Both the position numbers and the translations under genes were made by a program. From Lepidodermella squamata (lineage: Eukaryota; Gastrotricha), in NCBI GenBank assembly GCA_047495785.1, contig JBLDXI010000105.1, positions 62,001 through 126,000 on the forward strand: a stretch of DNA of 64,000 bases. Reading direction: 5' to 3'. The notes under the pieces are model-generated. The model did not search any database and had not been told where the DNA came from. It was given only the letters and a program-made list of their open reading frames with translations. Below, in pieces: positions 46,050 through 58,245 of the stretch (position 1 is its first letter; every line of letters begins with the position of its first letter).

Positions 46050-49000
46050 TCAAAAAACCATGAAGCGTGAAATTTGAATTGTAGAAGTGCCTTCTTTTTC
46101 TACGCTGACGTATCGGCCACTCAACGGTGGGGTGCAATGGAAAGTCAGCGCTTGTCCCTGAACTAAAGCCACGCGGTTTCCCTCAAGCCAAAAGTCGCAA
46201 ACAGGATTTGATTGAAGATTGCTACTCGTTGAGGTTCCAACTCGGATCGTCAGCTGGCAGCTACCGGGGTTTGAATCGACGACCCATGAACCGCTTTGTT
46301 GAGTGACCACAACAACCTTGCCGACGGAATACGACACGCCGAGATCGACCAGAAGCCAGCCAGTCGTCAACGATGCTCCGACACTATTAGGACCAGGGGT
46401 GGTCAGAGCCATAAGAGTTGTAGCCGGAATCGATGAGATGTTAGTTGTTACACTTTTGAAACTTGCATAGTCTGTGCCGTTGTCGTAGTAAGCTCCGAAT
46501 TGGCAGATCTCAAGCGTCGAACCAGCAGTGGCACCAACGATAGTTAGAAACCTACCAATTATAGCGCCATTCTCGCACATGAGTTGAGCTCGTCTGCCAT
46601 TCGGGATCCCGCCTAACTGAGAGCACTGAGTCTGTGCGTCCGCGTCTGAAGATGAGTTGGGGCGAGTCGAGCCTAGGCGTACAGAAACTCTTCCAACAGG
46701 AGGTGTGAGGATCGAGGCGTATTTGTTTGCTGATGTAGGGGCAGAGCAGCCTTTGAATCCGAATCGGCCATAAGGAGCCACATTGAAGTCGTCAATAACC
46801 AGTCGAACCGCCATAGTCAGGAGAGGATATGGGCTCAAATAGGAAATGAAAGGATTTGGGTTGCTTGAAGCTGATGGGCCGTCGAAGATTCGAAGCCTCG
46901 ACCCATTATGAGGCCAAACGTAACCTGTCCACATGATACCGTCCAAACTACCCATAAGGTGGTATTTCGTGATCCAGGATGTTGAATCAACGCTGCATTG
47001 AACTATCACAGCCGATACGATTTTCATTACCGTGAACGTGATTTGATAGAAAGGCTGAGGATCGGTCAACAGAGGTCGGAAATCGACAGTGCTGCCGACG
47101 ATGTAGGTTTGAGATTCAACAGCTGGTGTTTGGGTGCTGGATACCGTGACACTGCTGTTCTTCCCATCATTCAGCTCGGTCTTGCAGAAGAAATCTTTAG
47201 AAAAATCATTAAGTTTTCCCAATTCATAGAAACGAGATTCCTCACCTGGGCAACCACGGAGTAAAATCCGCATTCCGACCCCGCCCACAGAAGTTAAAGG
47301 GTGTATTCTGACATATCTAGCTGAAATGTAAGGTCGAATTGCATTCCAAACGACATCATCACTGTTTTCGTTCCCAGTGAACACCTGCGTATCCATTCGA
47401 GAGAAATATTTGAAAATAATCGTTGTTAAAACGGGCTCACTTTGATGACGCTTGGTCTCGGCAATTCGTAGACCCACGAGTAGTAATTGAAAGGCGTTCC
47501 ATATGACATTTTGAAACTTGTAACGTAGTAATCAGTAGAATAGTCCCCCTGGGTCGCAATTGAAGCTATTGTGGTCTCTTCTCCAAGATCGAGCATGAGA
47601 ATCGGGCTTGAATCAGAGACAGCTGGCTGCCAACAGCAAGCAATCGACCCAGCTGTTGCCGCATTGCCGACCCATCGATTTTGGAGACGGAACTGGTCGA
47701 ATTTCACCCCGGCTGATGATACGAACACTGAACTTGGCGTAGCTGTAGCACGAGCTGTAAGGTCACTCTCGCAAACGTGACCTTGAACTAATTAAATAAA
47801 TCATCATTTTAATGTGTTGCCAGCATAGAGAAAAAAATGACCAGAGTATGCACTCAAGCTAAAATTTTGATCTGCATTATTATAGAATTGCTTTCTCAAA
47901 ACGTATATCTCCGTTTTTCACCAAATTTTGCATGCCTATAGAACGCGAGCTGCTCTTACACGTGGTGTAAGATTTGTGGTGGGCAACTGCTGCTCAGTCT
48001 TGATCTCCTCAAAATAAATGAAAACATAGTGCAAACGAGGTTTTTGTATCGCAACAACGGTTGGGTTGCCCACCTCAAATCTTATACCACATGAAAGAGC
48101 AGCTCGCGTTCTATAGGCATGCAAAATTTGGTGAAAAACGGAGATATACGTTTTGAGAAAGTCAACAATGAATAAAAATGAAGATTTAGAAATTTTAGAT
48201 TGATTGCTTACTCTGGTCATTTTTTTCTCTATGGTTGCCAGTTTTCAACTTTTTCAGAATTTTCAATTTGAAATTTTCATGGTTTTATGATCATTTTTTG
48301 ATCCGCCAAAATACCACCATGTCCGCCATCCGCCATAGTCTGATTGAAGTAACATGAAACCATCGAACTAATACTTTCTTTCCGCGAACCATTTTTACTG
48401 AAACCATCGGAACCATCGAAATATAATTATTATTCTATATTCATATTCATCGGAAATTCGTTAATATTTAAATATTATTCCGATGGTTTAAGACATCGGA
48501 AATCAAGAATAATGAAACGAGTTGCGGGATGGCGGGAATGTATCATATTAGCGTCCAAATTGAAAATTAAGCATGACCACGGCTAGCTCGGCCCTGCCAA
48601 CGGCCTTGAACGCGAACGCTATCAGTTTGCTCTTCTTGTAGGATAGCGTCCACGGCAAGGCTTCGAGCAATCAAAATTTGTAGGGTAATTTGCTGAGGTT
48701 AGGATTCTCGCTAGAAATTAAAAAAATTTGGCGGAATCAATTTTGAATTTCTAGCATCTCTGTGCCAACTTAGATCGATAAGGCTTCTCATGGACCCTTT
48801 GAGGTTACTTGTCTCTTGAGAAGGATGGGAGCCTCCTAGAATCGACCTTGACATCGAAATTCGTTCGAGTTGGAAATTAAAAATGAAGATGAAAAAGCTG
48901 AATTCAGATCTGAATGCTGAGCCTCTAGAACTGTTTTAAATTGAATATTTTCGGTGATATTTGTGAGGGAGTATCTTAGGGACAATCATGAGAGGAATTT

Positions 49001-52000
49001 AGAATCTAAAATTTCAAAACTGAGGGCACCTGACAAAAAACTTAGGGTGCTCGAAAAAATGCCTGAAATCAGCTAAGCGGATAGGACGATTTCGGCCAGC
49101 GGATAGGACGATTTCGGCCAGTTTTCGTACAGCCTTAACGGTGATAGACAAAGACAAAGACAAACGGATTTCAAAATCGCGACCAGGGCCTTACCCATAT
49201 AACTGCCGCCAAATATTTTTTCTCCCGCAGATAAATAATTCCGCCATAAAGGTAAAGGGGCCTTAAGGACTTACGTGATACCGGTCCGGGGCATTGTGTA
49301 GCGACTTCCATCGCCAAATATTGGCTCAGATAGCCGTGAAAGACGCTGATGCATGCCATTTCGCCACGCATGACGTAATTCCAGTAAACGTCATAAGCCA
49401 AGCCGATGCGTTGAAGCGGCGGGGGCCTCGAATCGGGCATAGCCCTGCTGGCGACTCGGATGCCATCGTAGAATCCGTCGTAACGCATAGCTCCAGGGGT
49501 CATGTCGAAGGACATCATATGGTGCCGCCATACGTTGAAAAACGTGCTAACATTGCTTGCAGATGCTGGATACGCAGTGTAGGTAGTCGTAGTGGGACCG
49601 TACAACATCCCACTGTAGGCGATGGAGTTGGGTGTATACGGTCGAATGAAAATTTTCGAATTATCCGTTGATACCTCATTGAGAGTAACTACTGGTATTG
49701 CTACGTTATTGCCGGTTTCCTTGCTGTAGAAAAATAGCCCAATCGTGTAAGGTGTTGGATTAGACACGCCCTGGCCAAAGCATAGGTCTTTTCGGCCAGC
49801 TACCGAGAAGTAGTAATTCGCCGATGAGTTACTTTGCAGGCCCCAAACGTCATTCGTGTTTCCTCGCCAAGGATAACCACTTCCTGTACAAATAAACACA
49901 TTCGAGTAAAAAAATCTGCCTCAGTCGTAATTTCCTTACCCGTTTTGCGAATACACAGCGCATAAGAGATCTTTTTTACCCGCATTCACCTAATTATTCA
50001 TTTTATTTAGTTATAATTTGGATCAGGGACGGATATTAAATTTCTAATCCGCCACAGACGGTCAACAATGCATTTTCAAACTTCTGACTATGGTCAGTGC
50101 TGCAATCTCTCAAGTAGAGAATTGTTGAATTTTAGTTTAATATTTGCTTCATAGGTCTGCATTTACAATCTCTCAACAATCATTCAATCTTCTGGCAAGA
50201 GCGAGGATCGTCGTAACTTTAGCAAAAATGTAAAGCAAGTTAATTTCAGTCCTTTGAGTACAACCGCCCCCGTCCAGGCGTTATGAAATTTCTGAAAAAA
50301 GCAAGGCCCCCCCTAATGTTTTGGAAATTTCGGGCTCAAAATGGCTCGAATCAGCCCCTCAGAGCTGGAAATAGTCCATCCAGAGTTGACAATTTTTCGA
50401 GAAATTTAGGAAATTTAGGAAATTTATGCCGTTTGAGAAAAAGGCATGCTTTCAAAATGTACCGGCATTCCAATTGTTAGACGTGATAACATCACCGGCC
50501 GAAGGATTCGTGACAGAACTAGAGCCGTAAGAGCCGTCGAAAGGAACGCTCGCAGCAGCAGTCATGTCATCGGTCGAAGTCAATGGGCATCTTTTCAAAG
50601 AAGCCATTTGCCTGCGATTCAACGCTGCCTTGTAAAATTGAAGGCAAGCAACATTGATTGGCATCGAACCCCCAACTCGAAACGGGCTAGAATTGGTCTG
50701 AAGGCCGTTGGAACATGGAAATGATATCACAGAACTCCCTAAGCCATCGAGAACCAGAAGCAGGGTCCCAGCCTCACTGTCGTAGATCAGGCCTATATAA
50801 GCCCAATGATTAGGCATCGGTTGCAACGTGGTTGTGAAATTCGTGGTAGTTGATACGGCAGCACTTCGACACTTCACGCAAACTGCTAATTTACCACCGG
50901 AAATGAATAGATAGATTCCGGGATTTGTAGCTGAGGTGTACCAGCCCAGAATCACGCCATCAGCAGCAGTGGGCTGCATTATGTGAAGTAGAATAGTGAA
51001 CGAATACTGGAGGTCGAGAATATTGCCAGGGGCAGTGTTAATCTGCATCTGCAGATTGTCACTCGCTGTTGCAAGATTCCAAGCTCTGAAATGCCGATCA
51101 AATAGGAAAATATGCCTTCAATTATGAGAAAAAAACATACGTTGAAGTATATCCATAGATTTTCGAGCATTGAGGGCTGCCATTCGAAGTGAAACTCGGT
51201 GCTTGACCAGTCACGTCGTTCATGGTACAAGCAAAGGGATAAATAGCAAGGGGCGTTGGGGCTAGAATAGCAAAATCAATTTATTGATTTCTCGCCGAAT
51301 GTGATACTTACTCATCCACGGGCATCGTGAGGCTTGTTCAATCTCAGACTGATCGAGGCCTCGCTTGTAGAACTGCATGCAGGCGATGCGGCCACTCCAA
51401 TTGCCGCGAATTTCGAAATACTCAGTTAGCATGAAAACGTCCGGGGCCAGGCAGCCCTGGTAGTTAACAGCTCGATCGTACGTGTCGTAGTAGACGCGAC
51501 TCACGCCACTTCGACAGTCGACAGTTAGGGCAAAGAAGAACCAGCGATCGTACGGCGCAGCAGCGTTCTTCAAAGGCCACTGCCAGCTGCTTGTCGGACT
51601 AGTCGTGAAGTCAACAGTTATCTCGCGCGTTGCCTTGAAACGTATGTTAAACCTCCATGTCCCAGGTGTCCTGTTCGCTAACGTTTTAACACAAAACCCC
51701 GGCAACTTTATAATGACTCACCAGCTTTTAGCCTTGCATTTCATCGGGAAAAACTCGCCAGTAGTTCCAGTACTTGGGAAGTAAAGCCAAGCTGCGTAAG
51801 TCCAGCCGTTGTTCAGATCTATCATATTGATGTTATTTGTTCGAACAAGAATCGCCTGATCTGTCCCTGGCCACTGCAGAGCCCCAAGAGGCCGACCATC
51901 GAACCCAGCCATGTAGCTCATACTCGGCGGAACAATGGCGTGATTGCCGTTACTAGACAAATCATCGCCACCTCGCATGTAGTCGAAGAGCCACAGGCCA

Positions 52001-53994
52001 TCAGGGTTCAGAGTGACAGCGCCCGGTAAATTGGGTGTCACAATTTCCACCGAAGTTATCGTTCTATTCTCGCCCAAGCCAATCGTGACATAGGGGCGGC
52101 CTGAATTCGCTGGGCTCCCAGTAATCCTAGAGCAGTTCTGCTGGTGCTGTAGCCGAACATCTCGCTTCTGGGTGATCGCATTGGTTGCAGATAGCGTTGA
52201 ATCGAATGCCGAGTATGAAGTGCCTGCCCCGCTTGCTATGTTTCGCGAGTACACGGGTGTTGCTAGATAAAATTGATTAAATGTAACAATTAATTAAATA
52301 ACTTGAACGCGAACTCACTCTTGCATCCAAGCAACTCAAATCGGTAGCAATTAGTCGGTGAAAGAAATATTGGAATAATTTTGAAAAATTGGGCAATAAT
52401 AACGTTCAGGAACATGTTGACTACTACATTCTTCGCATCAGTATTGCCAGTAAATCCCAACGACCCCGAGGCATCTTGAAGCTGGAGCCAGTTGTCCATT
52501 GCCGTCGCCTTGTATTCATAGGCAAATGCAATTACCCATGAGTTCAGCCGAGCACATCCTTGAACGAGAACCGCCCTAATGAAGATCTGCTTTCTAAGGT
52601 CGATCGTCAAGCTGTTGTAGTTGTTAACAGCGGCCAACCCCCAATTCAGCCGGGAAAAGTAGCTTTGGGATATGTAATCTGTGGTTGTAATTTGGCCATC
52701 GGCAATGTCTCCATTTTCGATGCCAAGAGGATCCAAGCAATTTGCGGCGCAGCCGTATATACGAAACCGGGCACATCGATAGTAAATGCCCGTCCCGTTT
52801 TCGGCATAAATTACAGCACGGAAGTGACGCAGCATAACTGGCCGATAGAGCTCGAAAGTGACTATCTCGCCAATAGTACCATTAACCAGCTAAGAAATAG
52901 AATAGAAATAGAAACAAGAATTCGGAACACAAATAGCAACGCCTAAAGTTTGCGAGAGGTCAATTTGAGTGGGCGATGCAAACTGCTAACTAATGTTACA
53001 TCCACTTCGAGGTCTAAAATTGATTAAAGAATTGAGAAAGGGCTATGAATAATATTTTTTGCGGTAACATTTACAATCAACAATCGTGAAATGTCTACAA
53101 GTAATCGCAAAAAAATCAATTTAATTTGCACAATTTGTTGAATCATTATATTATTTACTGTGAATGGTGGGTACACATTGTTCATTGCCATATGAAGTAA
53201 AATGATGTGCATACCTGTAGAATTCCGCGTCCTGACATGAGTTGCAGATATTGACCGTCGTCTAAACTGTACTCAATCCGCATTGAGCTGATGCAGCTAG
53301 CGTCAGTGCAATGATACTCCATCTTGGTCAGCCAGGCATAGCGTTGCAGGTCGATTTTGAACCAAGATCCAATGGGTGGCGACATCGTTAGGCACGCGTG
53401 GCTCAAATGGCCCGATGTGATTCGAGCGTAGCATGACGGTTCTCTAGCCAGGGTGTACCCTGTCGCCGTCAGGTTGTTAACCGATGAAGACGAGTAGCCG
53501 AGGTCGCTGATGTAACTCGTGTCGTAGTCGAGTGTTTCCACTGCACGCGTCGGCGTGGGATCACTCGCATACTCTTTCCAGCAAGTTGGCCGGCTGACTT
53601 CACGCCTGATCGCATTGAAGTACCAACTCGTCACGCACTGATTGCTCGAACACTGCGCCGATTTCGCTAGTTGACTACGCCCAGTTAGTGTCATTGAAGT
53701 GAAGTCAGAGTTCACCACGAGTCTCGCGACACTCGACCCCTCCGGCGAGATGCTGTACAGCAGGCACGTATTTGTACTTTTTCGAAACTGCAGCGATTGG
53801 CACTGCGGATTGCTTGAACAAAACGCAGCGCATATCGATTCTTCCTGTGCTGATTTTGTAAGAATTGTGTGGCTATTTAGGTTAGGCAGGCCACTTGCCG
53901 TAGTCGGACTGATTACTTTATTTTCATAGCGTTGGAAATGCGATCCACACGCGACGGAAGAAGCGAGGAGTAGCAACGTAACCAAACGCTTCAT
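46050..53994 (-). CDS. Secreted mosaic protein: PAN/apple, F5/8C, LamG-like and fucolectin-like modules
   Basis: Nine exons in transcript order, all GT-AG and in phase: 53994-53215, 52889-52319, 52262-51722, 51670-51312, 51261-51141, 51085-50463, 49883-49275, 47781-47441, 47384-46050; 1,759 aa. The start at 53994 gives a clear signal peptide (MKRLVTLLLLASSVACG). Residues about 45-105 look like a PAN/apple domain (CAAFC, CQSLQF, CLLY). An F5/8C domain begins near residue 310 (CLDPLGIENGDIADGQI) and closes at LLGC. LamG-like modules follow in exons 3-4, 6 and 7 (for example ACMQFYKRGLDQSEIE, VACLQFYKAALNRRQM). Exons 8-9 hold another F5/8C module and C-terminal fucolectin-like repeats (CEN, GRFLTIVG; GRYVSVEKEG). 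No membrane segment is seen, so it is probably an extracellular sugar- or matrix-binding protein. 47245-47195 may be a further 51-nt in-frame intron (1,742 aa if spliced). Confidence 0.85.
47824..48233. mobile_element. hAT-like foldback MITE in an intron
   Basis: Element of 410 bp with inverted ends CATAGAGAAAAAAATGACCA and a perfect 8-bp duplication, GTTGCCAG, at 47816-47823 and 48234-48241. Inner arms (from CTCAAAACGTATATCTCCG through GCATGCCTATAGAACGCGAG) pair across the element, so it can fold into a long hairpin. It lies in the roughly 1.5-kb intron between exons 7 and 8 of the mosaic-protein gene. A related element, broken by an insertion, is at 38855. Confidence 0.88.
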
Positions 53995-55297
53995 CTCGAC
54001 AAAAAATGCGAAGAACTTGAGCGATGTAGTCGAAATGCGGCAGGCCACATAGCGATGATTGATTGAATCTAAAGGCGCTGGCTGAACGTGGTCATATCTC
54101 ATGTGATTACCCGGCGTATAGGTGGAATATGTATTCAGGAATTCGTAATTAGCCTGCTAAGGCGCAGTGGCGTTAGCAAATAAAAGGACTGGATCGAAAA
54201 CATTTTTGCAGTAGATCCGAGAGGCGCCAGGTCTGATTTTGTCCAAAAAGCACATGCGAATAGTTTGACAGACAATCAGGCTGAATTTAATCTACTCACC
54301 AGGCACGAGTTGTTGCCGTTGGTGCGATGGTAAATTGTTAAATTGTTTATCAAACATTTTTCCAATTTTATTGATCGAAGGCAATTCATTTAGATGGAAA
54401 ATTCACAGAATAATTACCTATACTATTAATTTCTTATTAAAACTTTTTTATCGTTCGAGAGATACTCGCTGGTTCAGAAGTTTCAGGAAAAAGATTGCTT
54501 CAGCTCAGTTTCTTATTTTCGATCAGAAGTAAACCAGCCGCTAAAACTGCTTGACTTTGTAATTCAGCCAGGCCAGACCACAGCAACATCAGCCAAAGTG
54601 CAAATTCCGTCCGCTGTCGACTGCGAGTGGCTTCTTCTGACGCGAGAGTGGAATCTCGTCTCTCGAATGTATCGCCGTGTTGCTACGGCCTAAACCTAAA
54701 GCACTTGCCTCATCATGTCATTTTCAACTCCGTACTCCGCGAAATGGCGCGTCTTATTTCTTCTGCTGCTGCGATAGATTGAACTAAAACAAGGGCCTCA
54801 ACGCCTAATCACAAATGCATTGTCAAAGAGAGATAATAATGTCGAAATGTCATCAGTTATTGCTACCTCTGGATGAAGGTACCTAGGGGTGTGATTTTTT
54901 GCCGTGTTGCTATGTACGCTGTAAACTGTAAATATGTTGTCAGAGTTCATCTATATCGAATAAATGACTCGAAAAAATCTATACGTTTTACCCAAAATTT
55001 TGCACAGATAATGACACAAAATTCTCTTGTTTAGCAGCTCGGAAGTTTTATGTCAGTTTCCAGCCCTGCAGCACAAGGAAAGAAAAGTCTGAAGATGACT
55101 CATGTTTTAATAAAACTGCCCTTGTCCAGGCGCTAAACTAAGAATCTATGACAATTTTTTGAATACATAACTGGAAATTGTTCTGAATTTTATTCGGGCG
55201 ATCCTGAATCCCACGGTTTCATAGGCTAGGCCAAATTTGTCTGAGAGGCAAGCCAGAGAAGACACAGTGTAAGCAGATGTTGTTACACTTTAAATTT
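53995..55297. other. Intergenic DNA upstream of the mosaic gene and downstream of NR-K
   Basis: No gene seen. The promoter of the mosaic-protein gene should lie just above 53994, but no clear TATA box is visible. TTTATT at 55189-55194 is the probable minus-strand AATAAA of NR-K. Confidence 0.5.
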
Positions 55298-56918
55298 TCA
55301 CAGTTTGAAAGCCAATCTCACGACAGCTGATTCTGCTTCGACCTGACGCCGATGCGCAATGGCTGCACCGCTCTCGTTGAGCTTATCAGCAGCATCGCTC
55401 GCTAGTTTCTCAATCGTTTGAACACGGCCCCATGCTTGCTTAGGGTCGTCTTGGAAACGCCGCGAGCACACCAAAGAGAAAGCGTTGTCAATGCGTCGCT
55501 TAACATTATCCATTCGAGGACTCCTCCTGTCATCGAATCCTAAAGAGCAAAATGATCCTTTAATTGGCACAGGAACACAAAGCCCAATCCCCACTCCTCT
55601 GATATCCTGAGTTTAAGAGGTCATTTGGCCATAAGAGCCAAAGTGAACTAAAACATCCTGCATTAGAATCGCCTTGAATTTCAATTCTGGGAAATAACCA
55701 GTTTCTCGTTTTTTTCATCACCTCGTACCTTTCACGAATAGCCGAAACATGAAAAGGGCGATCTCCAGCATGGATGGATCCCATTTGCCGACTTCAATTG
55801 CAAGCTTTTGCTCAGCCTCAACAGCGCACTGAAAGCAGATTTATTTAAAACAAAATATGGTCATATTAACCGCCTCACCCGCATTTCTGGATTCAAGGCT
55901 AGAAAATAAGGCAGTACTTCTTGGCCAACCAAAATACTTCCACTTGTTGCTGGAAGTGCAGAGTAAGCAAGCGTGACGAGTTGCCACCCTTTCCGCATCA
56001 TTTCGAAAGCTTCTTTATCGGGAATCTCAAAGGAGGCTGATGAAATTACATACAGACTCAAAATGGGTGTACATATGAAACTAGCGTGAAATGTGAAATA
56101 GCTTCAACTATTCACTCTAAAAATGAGAATAGTATTTACCCTGCATAAGTTTCGTGAACTCGAAGCCCAATCGCAAGATCTCTGAGAGGTTCTCATGCAT
56201 CAAGCCGAACATACATCGGGGGTCCGCAAACGCACTTTTTTCGATTGGCCTCCTCAGCGGCAGCTTCAATTCAAGAAATGGCAAACAACCGTTAAATTGG
56301 TGCGGTCCATTACAATCTATAAACTCACGAATTCCAGATCATGCAATTGTGTTTGGGCGACAATCGCCAGTCTGAGCACGTTTTCAACATCCTCTCCGTT
56401 GTAAATTGTTGGATTTTCAATGATAGAAGAATCCGGCGAGTCGTCGACTGCAATCGCATTTGTATCGGGGGAAAACGGGCCATCAAATTCTATCTTAGCC
56501 AGGTATTTGCCTGAAATGGAAAGAAAGTCATCAAAGATTGCTGGAAACCATAATCCAAGCAACAAGCAATCAAAAAATCAAGCAAGACTAATAACAAATT
56601 ATTACCACCAGAAAAAATAATGTTTACAAGATTCGGCAGTAGGCACCTAAGAAAAACGGGAAACTTATTCGGCTTACTTTTCATGCCTGCCTTCAAACAA
56701 GCTTGGAAGCGACACTTTGAGCAGTCGAAGCGTAGCGAGTAAATTCGGGTCTGCTTGCCATTTTCGCCGTGGTTGTGAGTCATGCTGCGCCATCTCTCGC
56801 AGTTTCGTCTGAAGAACTTCTGACAAGCCGAACACGCTCGGGGCTGATAATCCGTTCGAGGTGGCACTATCAACCCGCAAACTTTACACCTCGGCAGCGG
56901 CTGTTTTGATACATGCAT
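55298..56918 (-). CDS. Divergent nuclear hormone receptor NR-K
   Basis: Six exons in transcript order: 56918-56678, 56510-56329, 56263-56140, 56036-55879, 55828-55729, 55539-55298; 348 aa. The start at 56918 (MHVSKQPLPRC) fits the short leaders of its relatives; a longer frame begins ten codons upstream. First finger: CKVC, 14 residues, CSACQKFFRR. In the second finger the Cys of CNH is replaced, giving HNH, followed by DCSKCRFQAC, so no Cys remains in its first half. Exon 2 carries NPTIYNGEDVENVLRLAI, and exon 4 reads IPDKEAFEMMRKGWQL, AYSALP, as in NR-J. It lies 12 kb from the other copies, beyond the mosaic-protein gene. DNA binding by finger two is uncertain. Confidence 0.88.
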
Positions 56919-57031
56919 TTTTCGGAAAATTGTTGATATGGGATTCACGCTTAATTCACGAATAACTGTGTCATACTTGTCAACTGTGTCAACTGTGAGA
57001 GCAACATCAGGCTGAAAGCGTCAGGGCTGAA

Positions 57032-57038
57032 AATCGAT
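57032..57038 (-). promoter_or_regulatory. ATCGATT promoter element candidate, NR-K
   Basis: Minus strand TATCGATTTTC, about 115 bp upstream of the NR-K start. Only the 7-bp core matches the other sites. Confidence 0.35.
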
Positions 57039-58185
57039 AAATAAGAGCTGTCATTTGAGATTTGAACTGTGACGCTGCGCCCAGTGAACTAGATATGTAG
57101 GCCGATCGATATTTCCAATTACAAGTAAAATTCGTTCACCACGTGTGCTCAAAGTTGAAACCGAAAGATTACTAGAAGCAACGCATTTTTCTGGAAATTT
57201 AAATTGCAGAATTAAATTATGACTGCATGGAAAGCTTGAGGGTACCGTTTACTAACTGAACACGAGATCAACAATGAGCTGTCCGTGATGTTAAGATAAT
57301 CTGCGATCACGTTAATCACGTGTAACCCTGGACATTTCGTGCGTGACTGTGAGGTTTTTTGTTCAATAATAATTGTCGAAACCAGATTAGGACGTCCGGT
57401 TTAGAGCAAGAAAATTTGGTCTAAACGAACGCGCTTGGAATAGGAGATCTACTTGTACTTTTTTATGACATCCAGCCAATTTAATTTGGCATTTCACCCT
57501 GTTGAACAAAAAGCATTGCTTGAAAACAAGATTGAAACATTCAAATACGAAAATACGGCCTCTCCTAAAATGATGTGTGAGGGAAATTACATGTCACATA
57601 TATTTCAGTATTAGCAATTTTAATCTTTTCACAACAAAACCCATCCTTACGTCAGGAGGCTGAAACCACTGGGATGGGAACTTTGTTAAACTCTCTTGCC
57701 AATATGCTGTGGACTTTGTTCGAACTGGGAAGTAAGGAAAAACAACTAAAGGTAGACTTCCTTCCGGATTGCAGTGTCATGCCTCATCCTGGAGAGGCGT
57801 CACAGCGTGGAGCGTGTAGTGCGGATTTCCTAATGCACACATCCGAAATGTAAAAAATGTATGTTGAGGGTTCAACAACTGAGAATCATGTTTCCTTTCC
57901 GTTCATTGCGCAGATTAGAAGATCAGATTGAGCGATTGCCGTTGGAGGATTTGAGAAATTGTAGGCGCTTACTAGAATTTCAAATTCACTGGCATTCATT
58001 CGCGACGGAGAGTCTCAGCAGGTTCTTGTTCTAGCGGAGCCTCTGTTCTTGGTTGAGAGCCTATTTCGGAAAAAGGCGTGTCGAATTAAAAGTATTTCCG
58101 GGGCTGTGAAAGCTTGGTTGATCGCAGACAGAAATCCTCCAGCCGTAATTCCTGTTTAAATTGTTCAGCTAATGCATTGCGGGGG
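57039..58185. other. Divergent intergenic region between NR-K and the GPCR
   Basis: No gene recognised. It separates two divergently transcribed genes and must hold both promoters. Only the GPCR TATA box at its right edge and the ATCGATT motif at its left are suggested by sequence. Confidence 0.5.
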
Positions 58186-58193
58186 TATAAAAG
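58186..58193 (+). promoter_or_regulatory. TATA box of the class C GPCR gene
   Basis: TATAAAAG preceded by GGGGG, 60 bp upstream of the ATG at 58246. This leaves a start site near 58216 and a leader of about 30 nt if spacing is standard. Confidence 0.75.
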
Positions 58194-58245
58194 CTTAGAA
58201 ACACAGATTCTGCACTGCATCTCTCTTTTGAGACAAGCAATAAGA

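Noticed and set aside
58114-58245. Longer N-terminus for the GPCR starting 44 codons upstream
   Set aside because: It would begin upstream of the TATA box and mask the signal peptide that starts at 58246.
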